A DNA stretch of 64,000 nt, from assembly GCF_050269735.1 (NCBI RefSeq), contig NZ_JBNNIX010000001.1, positions 1,302,001 to 1,366,000 on the forward strand. Reading direction: 5' to 3'. The notes under the pieces are model-generated. The model was not told the origin of the DNA. It ran no database searches and saw only the letters and a list, made by a program, of their open reading frames with translations. Positions 34,276 through 43,500 of the stretch are shown here, piece by piece. How positions within the stretch are numbered: position 1 is the first letter of the stretch; each line of letters opens with the position of its first letter. Origin of the DNA: Paenisporosarcina sp050269735. Its GTDB lineage: Bacteria; Bacillota; Bacilli; Bacillales_A; Planococcaceae. The position numbers and the translations under genes were made by a program.

Positions 34276-35715
34276 TTACTCTTGAACCGAAAGTAAGGCT
34301 TCTGCAAATCGTTTTATTCCTTCATGTATATTTCCTTCATTTTCCCTAGCGAATGTAAAACGGACGTATCCCTTTTCTGAACCCATTGTTGTTCCAGGAA
34401 CAAATATAACTCCTCTTTTTATGGATTCTTCCAGCAGTTTCATTTCATTGAATTCTTTATTCAGCTTACACCAGATATGAATACCTCCTTCGGGAGCATG
34501 AAAATGGACTTGATTTCCAAGAAAAAATTCAAGGCTTTTGGCTATTTGATCTCTTCTCTTTTTCAACTGCATATTCAACCTTTTTATATGTGCAGGAAAG
34601 TCTTCTGATTCAAGGAAATCATTTGCAATCCATTGAGTGAAGCTCGAATGCCCAAAATCAATCTGCTGCTTTGCATCTGTCAATCGTTCAATCACCGCTT
34701 TTGGACCTATGATCCACCCAATCCTCAATCCGGAAGCCACGATTTTTGATAATGAACTTATATACAGGACATTCCCATGAGTGTCCATCGACTTTAAAGT
34801 GCTGACTTCATCACCCTTAAAGGATGTTAAACTGTATGGATCATCTTCCACAATTGGAATTCCGTACTTAGATGAAATGTCCAAAACAGCTTTTCTTCTA
34901 CTCTGGGATAGAAATGTTCCAGTTGGATTTTGGAAAGCAGGATTCAAGAAAATCATCCTGATTTTATGCTTTTTGTATAAGGATACTAAGTCATCCGGAT
35001 TAATGCCTTCTTTGTCCATGGACAAAGAATAGGTCCTGATGCCTGCAGATTTGAATATAGGAAGGCTGTAAGAATACGATGGATTTTCTATAGCTACTGC
35101 ATCACCCGGCTTTAACAGGCATTGGATGACTAAATGCAAAGCCTGCTGCGCACCCGAGGTAATAAGAATTGAGGACGGATCAGCTCCCTCCATTTTCCTT
35201 TCCTGATACACGTGTTTTGCAATTGTCTTTCTTAATATCTCATTACCTTGAGGGTGATCATAGCCTAAGCTTCCGAAGAATGACCTGTTTGATGCAATGC
35301 TTCTCAGTGAGGCCTGTGGGAAGAGATTTTCCGACAATTCTCCACTAGCTAAATTAATTAATTTATGATCAGTCACTTCTTTACGGATTTTTTGGGTTAC
35401 GGCTAAATTGGGTAATATAGAGCCAGCCTCAATATATCGATTCCAACTCGGAATCCGTTTCTTCGTAATCCCCCAAATATCTTTATTTATTGTGGTACCG
35501 CTGCCTCTTTTTCTTTGGATTAGGCCATTAGATTCCAATTCGTCATATGCAGACACAACTGTACTCCGGTTAAGGTTATATTCCTTAGCCAAGAATCTTT
35601 CCGAAGGAAGTGGTTCATCATGCGGAAAAGTACCATCTGCAATTCCTACTTCGATGAATTCTGCGAGCTGTTTATAAATCGCTTTCTTAATATTTCTATC
35701 AGGCATCCATTTCAT
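34276..35715 (-). CDS. MocR/PdxR-type transcriptional regulator (GntR HTH fused to aminotransferase fold)
   Basis: A 479-residue PLP-dependent regulator. The N-terminal winged helix of the GntR family covers residues 10-75 (LPSERFLAKEYNLNRSTVVS, YDELESNGLIQRKRGSGTTI). From about residue 120 a class I aminotransferase-like domain follows, with SGAQQALHLVIQCLLKPGD, NPAFQNPTGT, VEDDPYS, and the PLP-lysine motif SSLSK near residue 320, followed by GLRIGWI. AAGGGGA precedes the ATG. Such regulators usually control a neighbouring gene of amino-acid, GABA or vitamin B6 metabolism; no such target lies beside it here, so its regulon is unknown. Confidence 0.88.
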   Translation of the reverse strand: MKWMPDRNIKKAIYKQLAEFIEVGIADGTFPHDEPLPSERFLAKEYNLNRSTVVSAYDELESNGLIQRKRGSGTTINKDIWGITKKRIPSWNRYIEAGSILPNLAVTQKIRKEVTDHKLINLASGELSENLFPQASLRSIASNRSFFGSLGYDHPQGNEILRKTIAKHVYQERKMEGADPSSILITSGAQQALHLVIQCLLKPGDAVAIENPSYSYSLPIFKSAGIRTYSLSMDKEGINPDDLVSLYKKHKIRMIFLNPAFQNPTGTFLSQSRRKAVLDISSKYGIPIVEDDPYSLTSFKGDEVSTLKSMDTHGNVLYISSLSKIVASGLRIGWIIGPKAVIERLTDAKQQIDFGHSSFTQWIANDFLESEDFPAHIKRLNMQLKKRRDQIAKSLEFFLGNQVHFHAPEGGIHIWCKLNKEFNEMKLLEESIKRGVIFVPGTTMGSEKGYVRFTFARENEGNIHEGIKRFAEALLSVQE

Positions 35716-35972
35716 TTTTCACATTCCCCTTGAGTACGTTTATCCATAAAGTATATTGTGTGTTTCATGTCACGGTCTTTTTACGATTTCTTCTGCTTGT
35801 TTCTATTATGGCACCAATACCACCTGGAGAAAAATTAAACGCTAAAAACCCATATGGCCATTTGAAGTATTCTTTGACATCTAATTTTCTTAATTGGCTC
35901 GGTAAAAAATGCTCTCCATTGAAAAATGACTCTTTTGATACTTCTTTTGAAGAATGAACTTTCATACAAACC

Positions 35973-36001
35973 TTGCATTCTTTTTGTGGTATTAATATAC
36001 T
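35973..36001 (+). promoter_or_regulatory. fapR operon promoter
   Basis: TTGCAT (35973-35978), a 17-base spacer and TATACT (35996-36001) form a good sigma-A promoter. Transcription would start near 36008, inside the FapR box, so bound FapR should block initiation. Confidence 0.8.
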
Positions 36002-36004
36002 GAT

Positions 36005-36023
36005 ATTAGTACCAAGTGCTAAT
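36005..36023 (+). promoter_or_regulatory. FapR operator
   Basis: ATTAGTACCAAGTGCTAAT is a near-perfect dyad that matches the FapR box as I recall it (ATTAGTACCTGATACTAAT). It overlaps the transcription start of fapR itself. FapR releases the site when malonyl-CoA is high, so fapR-plsX-fabD-fabG would be induced when fatty-acid precursors accumulate. Confidence 0.88.
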
Positions 36024-36039
36024 ATCGGATGGTGACCTT

Positions 36040-36624
36040 ATGAAACGCTCAAAAAAAGAACGTCAACAACTGTTAATAGATACGATAAAACATAATCCCT
36101 TCATCACAGATGAAGAACTTGCAAACCAGTTTTCGGTGAGTGTCCAGACAATTCGATTGGATCGATTGGAATTATCGATTCCCGAATTACGAGAGCGCAT
36201 AAAACATGTTGCTTCGAAATCATTTGAAGATGAAGTTCGTTCTTTACCTTTAAACGAAGTAATCGGTGAGATGGTGGATATCGAGCTAGATGTTCGGGCA
36301 ATTTCATTGTTCGATGTGAAATCGGAACATATCTTTAAGCGAAACCGAATCGCCAGGGGGCATCATTTATTCGCTCAGGCAAATTCTTTGGCTGTGGCAG
36401 TCATCAATGACGAGCTGGCTCTGACAGTTAAATCTAACCTTTGCTTTGTCAAGCCCGTGAAACTAGGAGACCGGGTCATTGCAAAAGCAACCGTGACAAA
36501 AAAAGATCAAGAAAAAAATCGCACATTTGTCGATGTCACTTCAACTGTAGAAAACGAAGTTGTTTTCGAAGGTCATTTTGAAATGTATCGGACAAATGAG
36601 CATAGTAAGGGTGATGTAACATGA
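36040..36624 (+). CDS. fapR: Transcription factor FapR, regulator of fatty acid and phospholipid synthesis
   Basis: The 194-residue repressor has an N-terminal DeoR-like HTH (residues 17-45: PFITDEELANQFSVSVQTIR). A linker leads to a C-terminal hot-dog domain that binds malonyl-CoA or malonyl-ACP (FKRNRIARGHHLFAQANSLA, VIAKATVTKKDQEKNRT). The ATG at 36040 gives MKRSKKERQQLL, matching the family N-terminus. An in-frame ATG at 36016 would lie inside the operator and is rejected. It is coupled by ATGA overlap to plsX and is probably autoregulated through the adjacent box. Confidence 0.95.
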   Translation: MKRSKKERQQLLIDTIKHNPFITDEELANQFSVSVQTIRLDRLELSIPELRERIKHVASKSFEDEVRSLPLNEVIGEMVDIELDVRAISLFDVKSEHIFKRNRIARGHHLFAQANSLAVAVINDELALTVKSNLCFVKPVKLGDRVIAKATVTKKDQEKNRTFVDVTSTVENEVVFEGHFEMYRTNEHSKGDVT

Positions 36625-37613
36625 GAATCGCAGTAGATGCTATGGGTGGAGACCACGCACCTAAAGAAATTGTGGAAGGTGTCTTAAAAGCACTGGAGCA
36701 ATTCAAAGATATCCATATTCTTTTATACGGACATGAAGAAAAAGTGAAACCGTTTCTCCAATCGCATGAAAGATTAACACTGATACATACAGAAGAAAAA
36801 ATAGAAGCGGATGACGAACCTGTAAGGGCGATTCGTCGAAAAAAAGATGCTTCTATGGTTCGCATGGCTGAAGCTGTGAAAAACGGCGAAGCGGATGCGT
36901 GTGTATCTGCAGGTAATACAGGTGCATTAATGGCTGCCGGACTTTTCATCGTAGGGCGAATTGAAGGGATTGATCGGCCTGCACTCGCACCGACATTGCC
37001 GACGATCGACGGGCAAGGATTTGTTATGCTTGATATAGGAGCCAATTCCGATGCCAAACCTGAGCATTTGGTTCAGTTCGGTATTATGGGAAGTATTTAT
37101 GCGGCAAAAGTACGTGGGATTGAAGCTCCGCGTGTAGGATTGCTGAATATCGGAACGGAAGAAACAAAAGGAAATGAATTGACAAAAGCTGCTTTTGGTC
37201 AATTGCAACAAGCGCCGATTAACTTCATTGGGAACGTAGAATCACGAGATTTACTGATGAATGTAGCTGATGTCGTTGTGACGGATGGTTTTACAGGCAA
37301 TATGGTATTGAAGACAATCGAAGGTACCGCAGCTAGCTTTTTCAGTATGTTAAAAGAAGTATATGGCGCTTCGACGAAGTCGAAATTATCCGCTTATCTA
37401 GTAAAGGATGATTTACGAGGGTTGAAGAATAAAATGGATTATACGGAATATGGCGGCGCTGCATTATTCGGTCTGAAAGCACCTGTCATTAAAGCACATG
37501 GTTCATCCAATGCGAATGCGGTAATGAACGCGATCCGTCAGGCACGCACAATGGTGGAGTTCGATGTGTGCGGCACTATCCATTCAACTATTGCAGGAGG
37601 TAAAACTCAATGA
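36621..37613 (+). CDS. plsX: Phosphate acyltransferase PlsX
   Basis: Makes acyl-phosphate from acyl-ACP for the PlsY step of phospholipid synthesis. The 330-residue protein starts MRIAVDAMGGDHAPKEIVEG and contains SAGNTGALMAAGLFIVGRI near residues 96-114 and MLDIGANSDAKPEHLVQFG near 137-155. These are standard PlsX motifs. It is membrane-peripheral in characterised relatives. It overlaps fapR and fabD by four bases each. Confidence 0.96.
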   Translation: MRIAVDAMGGDHAPKEIVEGVLKALEQFKDIHILLYGHEEKVKPFLQSHERLTLIHTEEKIEADDEPVRAIRRKKDASMVRMAEAVKNGEADACVSAGNTGALMAAGLFIVGRIEGIDRPALAPTLPTIDGQGFVMLDIGANSDAKPEHLVQFGIMGSIYAAKVRGIEAPRVGLLNIGTEETKGNELTKAAFGQLQQAPINFIGNVESRDLLMNVADVVVTDGFTGNMVLKTIEGTAASFFSMLKEVYGASTKSKLSAYLVKDDLRGLKNKMDYTEYGGAALFGLKAPVIKAHGSSNANAVMNAIRQARTMVEFDVCGTIHSTIAGGKTQ

Positions 37614-38554
37614 CCAAGATTGCATTTATTTTCCCTGGACAAGGGTCTCAAGCAGTAGGTATGGGGAATGAATTAGTCAAGACCAATTCAGGTAACAAGG
37701 CGTTCTATGATATAGCCGATGAACAATTAGGATTCGCTCTTTCCACACTTATTTCGGAAGGACCGGCTGAAGAATTAACTTACACTTACAATGCACAACC
37801 AGCACTTTTGACAACAAGTACGATGGTGTCGGAACTTCTGCAAGCTGCTGGTTTAAAACCAGACTATACTATTGGTCATAGTTTAGGAGAATACTCAGCA
37901 CTTGTAGCATCGGGTGTTATGTCTTTTGAAGACGGTGTGAAAATTGTCCATCAGCGTGGATTGTTCATGAATGAAGCGGTACCTGCAGGGCAAGGGGCTA
38001 TGGCAGCTATTCTTGGCATGGAAGCTGATGCATTAAAAATGGTTACTGATCAAGTAACAACTGAAGGCGACGTTGTCCAACTTGCGAATTTAAATTGTCC
38101 AGGTCAAATCGTCATTTCAGGAACAAAAGCTGGCGTTGAAAAAGCCTGTGTGCAAGCGAAAGAAGCAGGAGCAAAACGAGCGATTCCACTCGTGGTCAGC
38201 GGACCGTTTCACTCGGAGCTTATGAGGCCGGCTGCTTCCAAACTGGCGTCTGCTTTGAATGAAATGGACATGCACAATACCGATGTGCCAGTCATCTCAA
38301 ATGTAACAGCAGGTCCTGTAACTTCCGCGGAGGAAATGAAACAGCTGCTTGTTGAACAACTATATTCACCTGTACGTTTCGAAGAATCTATCCGATCATT
38401 ACTGGATTTAGGCGTTAACACATTCATTGAATGCGGACCCGGTAAAGTTTTGAGTGGATTGGTGAAAAAAATCGATCGATCGGCAGTGGTTTATGCAGCT
38501 TATGATAACGAAACAGTCGAGCAAGTCATTGAGGCAGCAAAGGAGTGGGCGTAA
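37610..38554 (+). CDS. fabD: Malonyl-CoA:ACP transacylase
   Basis: Loads malonate onto acyl carrier protein. The 314-residue alpha/beta hydrolase-like enzyme has FPGQGSQAVGMG at the N-terminus, the nucleophile Ser91 in GHSLGEYSALVASG, and catalytic His in GPFHSELM near residue 201. It is coupled to plsX by ATGA overlap; its stop shares one base with the fabG start. Confidence 0.96.
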   Translation: MTKIAFIFPGQGSQAVGMGNELVKTNSGNKAFYDIADEQLGFALSTLISEGPAEELTYTYNAQPALLTTSTMVSELLQAAGLKPDYTIGHSLGEYSALVASGVMSFEDGVKIVHQRGLFMNEAVPAGQGAMAAILGMEADALKMVTDQVTTEGDVVQLANLNCPGQIVISGTKAGVEKACVQAKEAGAKRAIPLVVSGPFHSELMRPAASKLASALNEMDMHNTDVPVISNVTAGPVTSAEEMKQLLVEQLYSPVRFEESIRSLLDLGVNTFIECGPGKVLSGLVKKIDRSAVVYAAYDNETVEQVIEAAKEWA

Positions 38555-39300
38555 TGGGGAAATTAATGGGGAAAACGGCAATCGTCACTGGTGCTTCACG
38601 AGGCATCGGTGCTGAAATCGCTAAATACTTGGCTAAAGAAGGCGCACGAATTGCAGTGAACTACAGCGGCAGTCAAGCAAAAGCGGAAGAAGTCGTGAAT
38701 GAGATAGTCGCGAATGGTGGAGAAGCTTTTGCCATTCAGGCAAGTGTCAGCGACGCGGATAGTGTATCGGCAATGATTGCTGAAACAATGAGCCGTTACG
38801 GAAGTATCGATATTTTAGTGAATAATGCGGGAATCACACGCGACAACCTATTAATGCGTATGAAAGAAAACGAGTGGGATGATGTTATTAACACGAATCT
38901 AAAAGGTGTATTTTTGTGTACGAAAGCCGTTACTCGTCAAATGATGAAACAGCGTGCTGGCAGAATCGTCAATATCGCATCGATTGTGGGAGTTTCAGGT
39001 AATGCAGGTCAAGCAAACTATGTAGCTGCCAAAGCAGGTGTCATTGGATTGACAAAAACAACTGCGAAAGAATTGGCGAGCCGTAACATTAATGTCAATG
39101 CCATTGCACCAGGATTCATCACTACTGAAATGACAGACGAACTGCCAGAAGAAGTGAAATCGCAAATGCTGACTCAAATTCCGTTGGCGAAGCTTGGTAA
39201 TCCTGAAGATGTAGCAAAAGCAGTGGTATTTTTGGCTTCCGATGATTCGAACTACATTACAGGTCAAACGCTTCATGTCGATGGCGGTATGGTAATGTAA
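38554..39300 (+). CDS. fabG: 3-oxoacyl-ACP reductase FabG
   Basis: An NADPH-dependent short-chain dehydrogenase of the fatty-acid elongation cycle. The 248-residue protein has the cofactor loop TGASRGIG near residues 11-18, the NNAGITRDNLLMRMKENEWD segment, and the catalytic triad Ser143, Tyr156 and Lys160 (YVAAK). The ATG at 38554 is eight bases past AGGAG; an in-frame GTG at 38545 lies within that site. A hairpin terminator at 39381 separates it from acpP. Confidence 0.95.
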   Translation: MGKLMGKTAIVTGASRGIGAEIAKYLAKEGARIAVNYSGSQAKAEEVVNEIVANGGEAFAIQASVSDADSVSAMIAETMSRYGSIDILVNNAGITRDNLLMRMKENEWDDVINTNLKGVFLCTKAVTRQMMKQRAGRIVNIASIVGVSGNAGQANYVAAKAGVIGLTKTTAKELASRNINVNAIAPGFITTEMTDELPEEVKSQMLTQIPLAKLGNPEDVAKAVVFLASDDSNYITGQTLHVDGGMVM

Positions 39301-39380
39301 TTATCCTCTATGAAGTAAGCGTAGTTTTTTGCACTGATAGAAGAGTATAGGTTTTCGGATATCAGTACAAGAAAAGACAT

Positions 39381-39413
39381 CAGCTAGCACCATGGTGCAA
39401 GCTGTGTTTTTCT
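39381..39413 (+). terminator. Terminator after fabG
   Basis: CAGCT-A-GCAC (39381-39390) pairs with GTGC-A-AGCTG (39395-39404) around CATG, with one A-A mismatch, followed by TGTTTTTCT. It ends the FapR-controlled fapR-plsX-fabD-fabG unit. The acpP -10 begins just downstream. Confidence 0.65.
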
Positions 39414-39415
39414 AG

Positions 39416-39421
39416 TATAAT
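39416..39421 (+). promoter_or_regulatory. -10 element of acpP
   Basis: A perfect TATAAT at 39416-39421 lies 21 bases before the acpP start. The hexamer 17 bases upstream (TGGTGC) is a poor -35 and lies in the fabG terminator stem. Own transcription of acpP fits its need for high expression. Confidence 0.55.
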
Positions 39422-39442
39422 CATTGAGGGGAGGTGACTTTA

Positions 39443-39679
39443 GTGGCAACAGTAGTAGAGCGCGTAACAAAAGTAATCGTAGATCGTTTAGGTGTAGACG
39501 AGAGCGAAGTGAAAATGGAAGCTTCTTTCCGTGATGATTTAGGTGCTGACTCTCTTGATGTGGTAGAACTTGTTATGGAATTGGAAGATGAGTTCGACAT
39601 GGAGATTTCAGACGAAGATGCTGAACAAATCAGTACTGTAGGAAATGCAGTTACTTATATCGAAAGCAAACAAGGATAA
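39443..39679 (+). CDS. acpP: Acyl carrier protein
   Basis: The 78-residue acidic protein carries the growing acyl chain on 4'-phosphopantetheine attached to Ser37 in LGADSLDVVELVMELE. The GTG at 39443 is five to six bases past GGGGAGGTGA; the in-frame GTG at 39434 lies within that site and is rejected. Position between fabG and rnc is conserved in Bacillales. Confidence 0.96.
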   Translation: MATVVERVTKVIVDRLGVDESEVKMEASFRDDLGADSLDVVELVMELEDEFDMEISDEDAEQISTVGNAVTYIESKQG

Positions 39680-39695
39680 GCAATTATTCAATTGC

Positions 39696-39747
39696 GAGAC
39701 GCGTTAGACATTCTTTTAGAATGGTCTTTCGCGTCTCTATTTCTTTT
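39696..39747 (+). terminator. Terminator of acpP
   Basis: Nested stems GAGACGCG (39696-39703) / CGCGTCTC (39730-39737) and CATTCT (39709-39714) / AGAATG (39718-39723), followed by TATTTCTTTTT. Confidence 0.8.
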
Positions 39748-39775
39748 TGCACAAAACAGGACAAACGGGTAAACT
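39747..39775 (+). promoter_or_regulatory. Promoter of rnc-smc-ftsY
   Basis: TTGCAC (39747-39752), a 17-base spacer and TAAACT (39770-39775) lie 35 bases before the rnc start, immediately after the acpP terminator. Confidence 0.65.
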
Positions 39776-39810
39776 AGACCGTAGAAACTAAAGGAAGGCA
39801 GATTATATAG

Positions 39811-40578
39811 ATGACGGGTAAACGTAGAGGGGCTCCTCAAAAAAACGGAACATTTTCCGAAACAGTTAAGCAATCATTTGCAATATTACAGCAAGAATTA
39901 GGAGTTCAATTTCAAAATCCGGAACTTCTTTATCAATCATTTACCCATTCATCTTATGTGAATGAGCATCGACGGAAATTTTACACGGACAATGAGCGAC
40001 TTGAATTTTTAGGTGACGCTGTTCTTGAACTCTCTGTCTCTCAATATTTATTTCAAAAGTTTACTTCCATGAGTGAAGGTGAATTGACAAAATTACGTGC
40101 GGCGATTGTTTGTGAACCGTCACTCGTTTTATTTGCGAATGAATTGAACTTTGGGAAGTATGTGCTTTTAGGTAAGGGAGAAGAGATTACGGGAGGACGA
40201 GAACGACCAGCACTTCTTGCAGATGTGTTTGAGTCATTTGTTGGCGCACTTTATTTGGATCAAGGCTTACAACCTGTCGTGAAGTTTTTGGAACAAGTCG
40301 TGTTTCCAAAAGTCGAAACCGGTGCTTTTTCGCATGTGATGGATTACAAGAGTCAGTTGCAGGAAATGGTTCAACAAATGAACAACGGATCTTTGAGCTA
40401 CGAAATTGTTGAAGAAAAGGGCCCTGCCCATAACCGTACGTTTGTTTCAAGTGTTCGATTAGGAACCAACGAGTTAGGTGAAGGTAAAGGGAAATCTAAA
40501 AAAGAAGCTGAACAAAAAGCGGCCCAAGTGGCGATTAATCGCATACAAGGGCAAGTTGTAAGCAGACAGGAGGGCTAA
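39811..40578 (+). CDS. rnc: Ribonuclease III
   Basis: Cleaves double-stranded RNA in rRNA maturation. The 255-residue protein has the catalytic signature ERLEFLGDAVLEL near residues 62-74, a second acidic site in RPALLADVFESFVGALYLD near 130-148, and a C-terminal double-stranded RNA-binding domain (residues 180-250; DYKSQLQEMVQQ, GKGKSKKEAEQKAAQVAI). GAAGG precedes the ATG. smc begins two bases after the stop. Confidence 0.95.
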   Translation: MTGKRRGAPQKNGTFSETVKQSFAILQQELGVQFQNPELLYQSFTHSSYVNEHRRKFYTDNERLEFLGDAVLELSVSQYLFQKFTSMSEGELTKLRAAIVCEPSLVLFANELNFGKYVLLGKGEEITGGRERPALLADVFESFVGALYLDQGLQPVVKFLEQVVFPKVETGAFSHVMDYKSQLQEMVQQMNNGSLSYEIVEEKGPAHNRTFVSSVRLGTNELGEGKGKSKKEAEQKAAQVAINRIQGQVVSRQEG

Positions 40579-40580
40579 AT

Positions 40581-43500
40581 TTGTTCCTAAAGCGACTTGA
40601 AGTCATTGGATTTAAATCGTTTGCGGATCGAATTGGCATTGATTTTGTACCAGGAGTGACCGCAGTGGTCGGTCCAAATGGAAGTGGGAAAAGTAATGTA
40701 ACGGATGCTATCCGATGGGTTTTGGGTGAGCAGTCAGCAAAATCACTGCGCGGCGCCAAAATGGAAGATGTCATTTTTGCAGGCAGTGAATCGAGAAAAC
40801 CTCTCAATTTTGCAGAAGTTACGCTCGTACTCGATAACTCAGATGAGCGCTTGCCATTGGATTACAATGAAATCAGTGTCACGAGACGCGTGTTTCGTTC
40901 AGGCGATAGTGAATACTTATTAAATAAGCAAACTTGTAGATTGAAAGATATCACTGATTTATTTATGGATTCAGGATTAGGCAAAGAAGCCTTTTCGATA
41001 ATATCTCAAGGGCGAGTAGACGAGATCCTGAACAGCCGTCCTGAAGATCGACGTTCGATTTTTGAAGAGGCAGCGGGTGTTCTCAAATATAAATTGCGTA
41101 AAAAGAAAGCCGAAAACAAACTGTTTGAAACAGATGACAATTTGCACAGAGTGCTGGATATTTTACACGAGTTGGATAGTCGGATGGAGCCGCTTCAAAT
41201 GCAAGCATCAGCAGCAACCGATTATATACGCATGTCTGAAGAGCTGAAAGAGGTTGACTTAGGGTTAATTGCTTTTGATCTGGTACGTGTTGAAAAACGG
41301 TTAGGTGAAGTGAAGCAAGAAGTGGAAGTTTTTGAGCAGCAAGAAAAAGAACTCGAAGACCTCATTAGTAAGATGGAGCTTGAACTACATACCGTTCGAG
41401 AGCAGTTAACGGAGCAAGACCGTTTGATAGATGATTCACAGGAATCATTGGTCGAAGCTAGTTCCGAGCTTGAGCGTTGGGATGGCCGCAAGCAACTGAT
41501 GGCTGAAAAGCGTCAAAATATGGATCAACAAATCGATAAACTCCGTATGACCATTGCTGAACTTGAAGACGAGAAATTCCAGTTAACGACTCAGTTGGAA
41601 CAAAAGCAATCCGACACTGCAAAAGCACGAGTTGAATTGCGCAATGTCCAGCAAGAAGTCAAACAACTGGACCATTTACTCAAACAATCGAGTGCAGAAA
41701 TAGAATTGGAAATCGAAGACCATAAATCAACATATATTGATTTGTTAAATGAAGAAGCAACTGTCAAAAACGAATTAAAACATTTGGAACAACAGCTTCT
41801 TCAGCAGCATGAGTTTAAAGATAAAATGACAAATGAATATGAACAAATCACTTTGGACTTATCAACCGTTGAGTCACAAAAGCAACAAGTGGAACAGCAG
41901 TTATCGGAAATTCGTAAAATGTTAGACGATAAACTGAATGATTACAAAGAGCGTCAACAAACTTTCTCGAAAGAAAAACAGACTCTCGATTCCAAACAAG
42001 CGATGCTATATCAAGCTTATCAACATCAACAGCAGTTGAAGGCGAGAAAAGAATCATTGGAAGCGCTTGAAGCGGACTTTTCTGGGTTCTTCCAAGGAGT
42101 TAAAGAGGTTTTGGTGGCACGTGAAAATGGACAACTTACTGGTATTTCTGGTGCGGTAGCAGAGCTTATACAAGTAAAGGCGGAGTATGCAAAAGCCCTT
42201 GAGACGGCACTTGGTGGAGCCATGCAACATATTGTTACTGAGACGGATCAAGATGCCCGAAAAGCTATTGCTTTCCTGAAAAATAAACGTTCCGGACGTG
42301 CTACTTTCCTTCCGAAAACGGTCATGAAGTCGCGTAAAATCCAAGCGGATGTTTTAAGAAATTTGCAAGGACACCCTTCGTTCATTCAGACGGCAGATGA
42401 ACTCGTTTCATTTGATTCAACGTCTAAATCAATTGTTGAGAATCTACTTGGTAATGTCATTGTGGTAAAAGATCTGCAAGGGGCGTCGCAAATAGCCAAA
42501 TCCATTCAATATCGCTACAGGGTGGTAACACTGGATGGGGATATCGTTAACGCAGGCGGTTCTTTAACAGGTGGATTTACAAAACAACAGTCTTCCGTCT
42601 TTTCTAGAAAAGCTGAGTTGGATGAACTGGCAATGAAATTAAAAGGGATGGACCAGTCCATTCAAACTGCTGAAAATCAAGTTTCCACTTTGAAGAAGTC
42701 TATTGAACAACAGACGGAACTACTTGAAAGTATGCGAAGTGAAGGGGAGCAACGCAGAGCAAAGGAATTAGAATTAAGTTCGAATCTGCGAGAACTCGAA
42801 ACCTCTTTTAAACGTCTTAATGAACGAGCATTTATTTCAAGTTCAGAGACGAAAGATGTGTCAAGTCGTCATGAACAAGCAAAAGAAAAGAAAAATCAAG
42901 CACAACAACGACTGTTGGAATTAAAGAACGAACTGGATGCATTGAACGAAACCATTAATCGTTTAACAAACCTTAAATCACAGACATTGAATGAACGTGA
43001 TCAATTAACCGAACAAATGGCAGAACTTCGTTCTAAACAGGCAGTTTTATCAGAACAACTCAATGTTGCAGATTTTGCAGTTACTGAGTTACGGGAAAAA
43101 CTGCAAAAAGTTTCGCAAAAACTGGAGCATGCCACTCAGGAAATGACATGGTATGAATCTGGTGACAATCAAATGGGCCCAACCCCTGAAGAAATTGATC
43201 AAAAACTGATCGAGTGGAGAAACAAAAAGCAATTGCTTGTGGAACGTATTACCATTGGCAAAGAAAAACGTGGACAAATTCAAATTCAACTGCAACAAGT
43301 TGAGCTGCAATTAAAGAAAAATCAGCATTTACACAAACAACAGCTAGATGCTTTAAGAGCTGCAGAAGTGAAAATGAACCGTTTCGATGTTGAACAGAAT
43401 ACATTGCACGCTCAGCTAGAAGAAAACTATCATTTAACATTGGATGAATTGGAACTGCCAGACATGGATACATTTGAAGAAGAAGTCTCTCGTAAAAAAG

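Larger units (their letters stand above)
35716..36039. other. Intergenic region between the MocR regulator and fapR
   Basis: This contains the divergent fapR promoter and operator at 35973-36023. Upstream of the MocR gene, TATACT on the minus strand (35752-35757 region) could be a -10 but lacks a clear -35. A 66-codon minus-strand frame (35765-35965) fills the middle; its composition is ordinary and I cannot assign it to a family, so it is not annotated as a gene. Confidence 0.55.

Noticed and set aside
35765..35965. 66-codon minus-strand frame between the MocR regulator and fapR
   Set aside because: A weak AAGG lies upstream, but the product has no recognisable domain and the frame sits back-to-back with the fapR promoter; it might be a gene remnant but I cannot support it.
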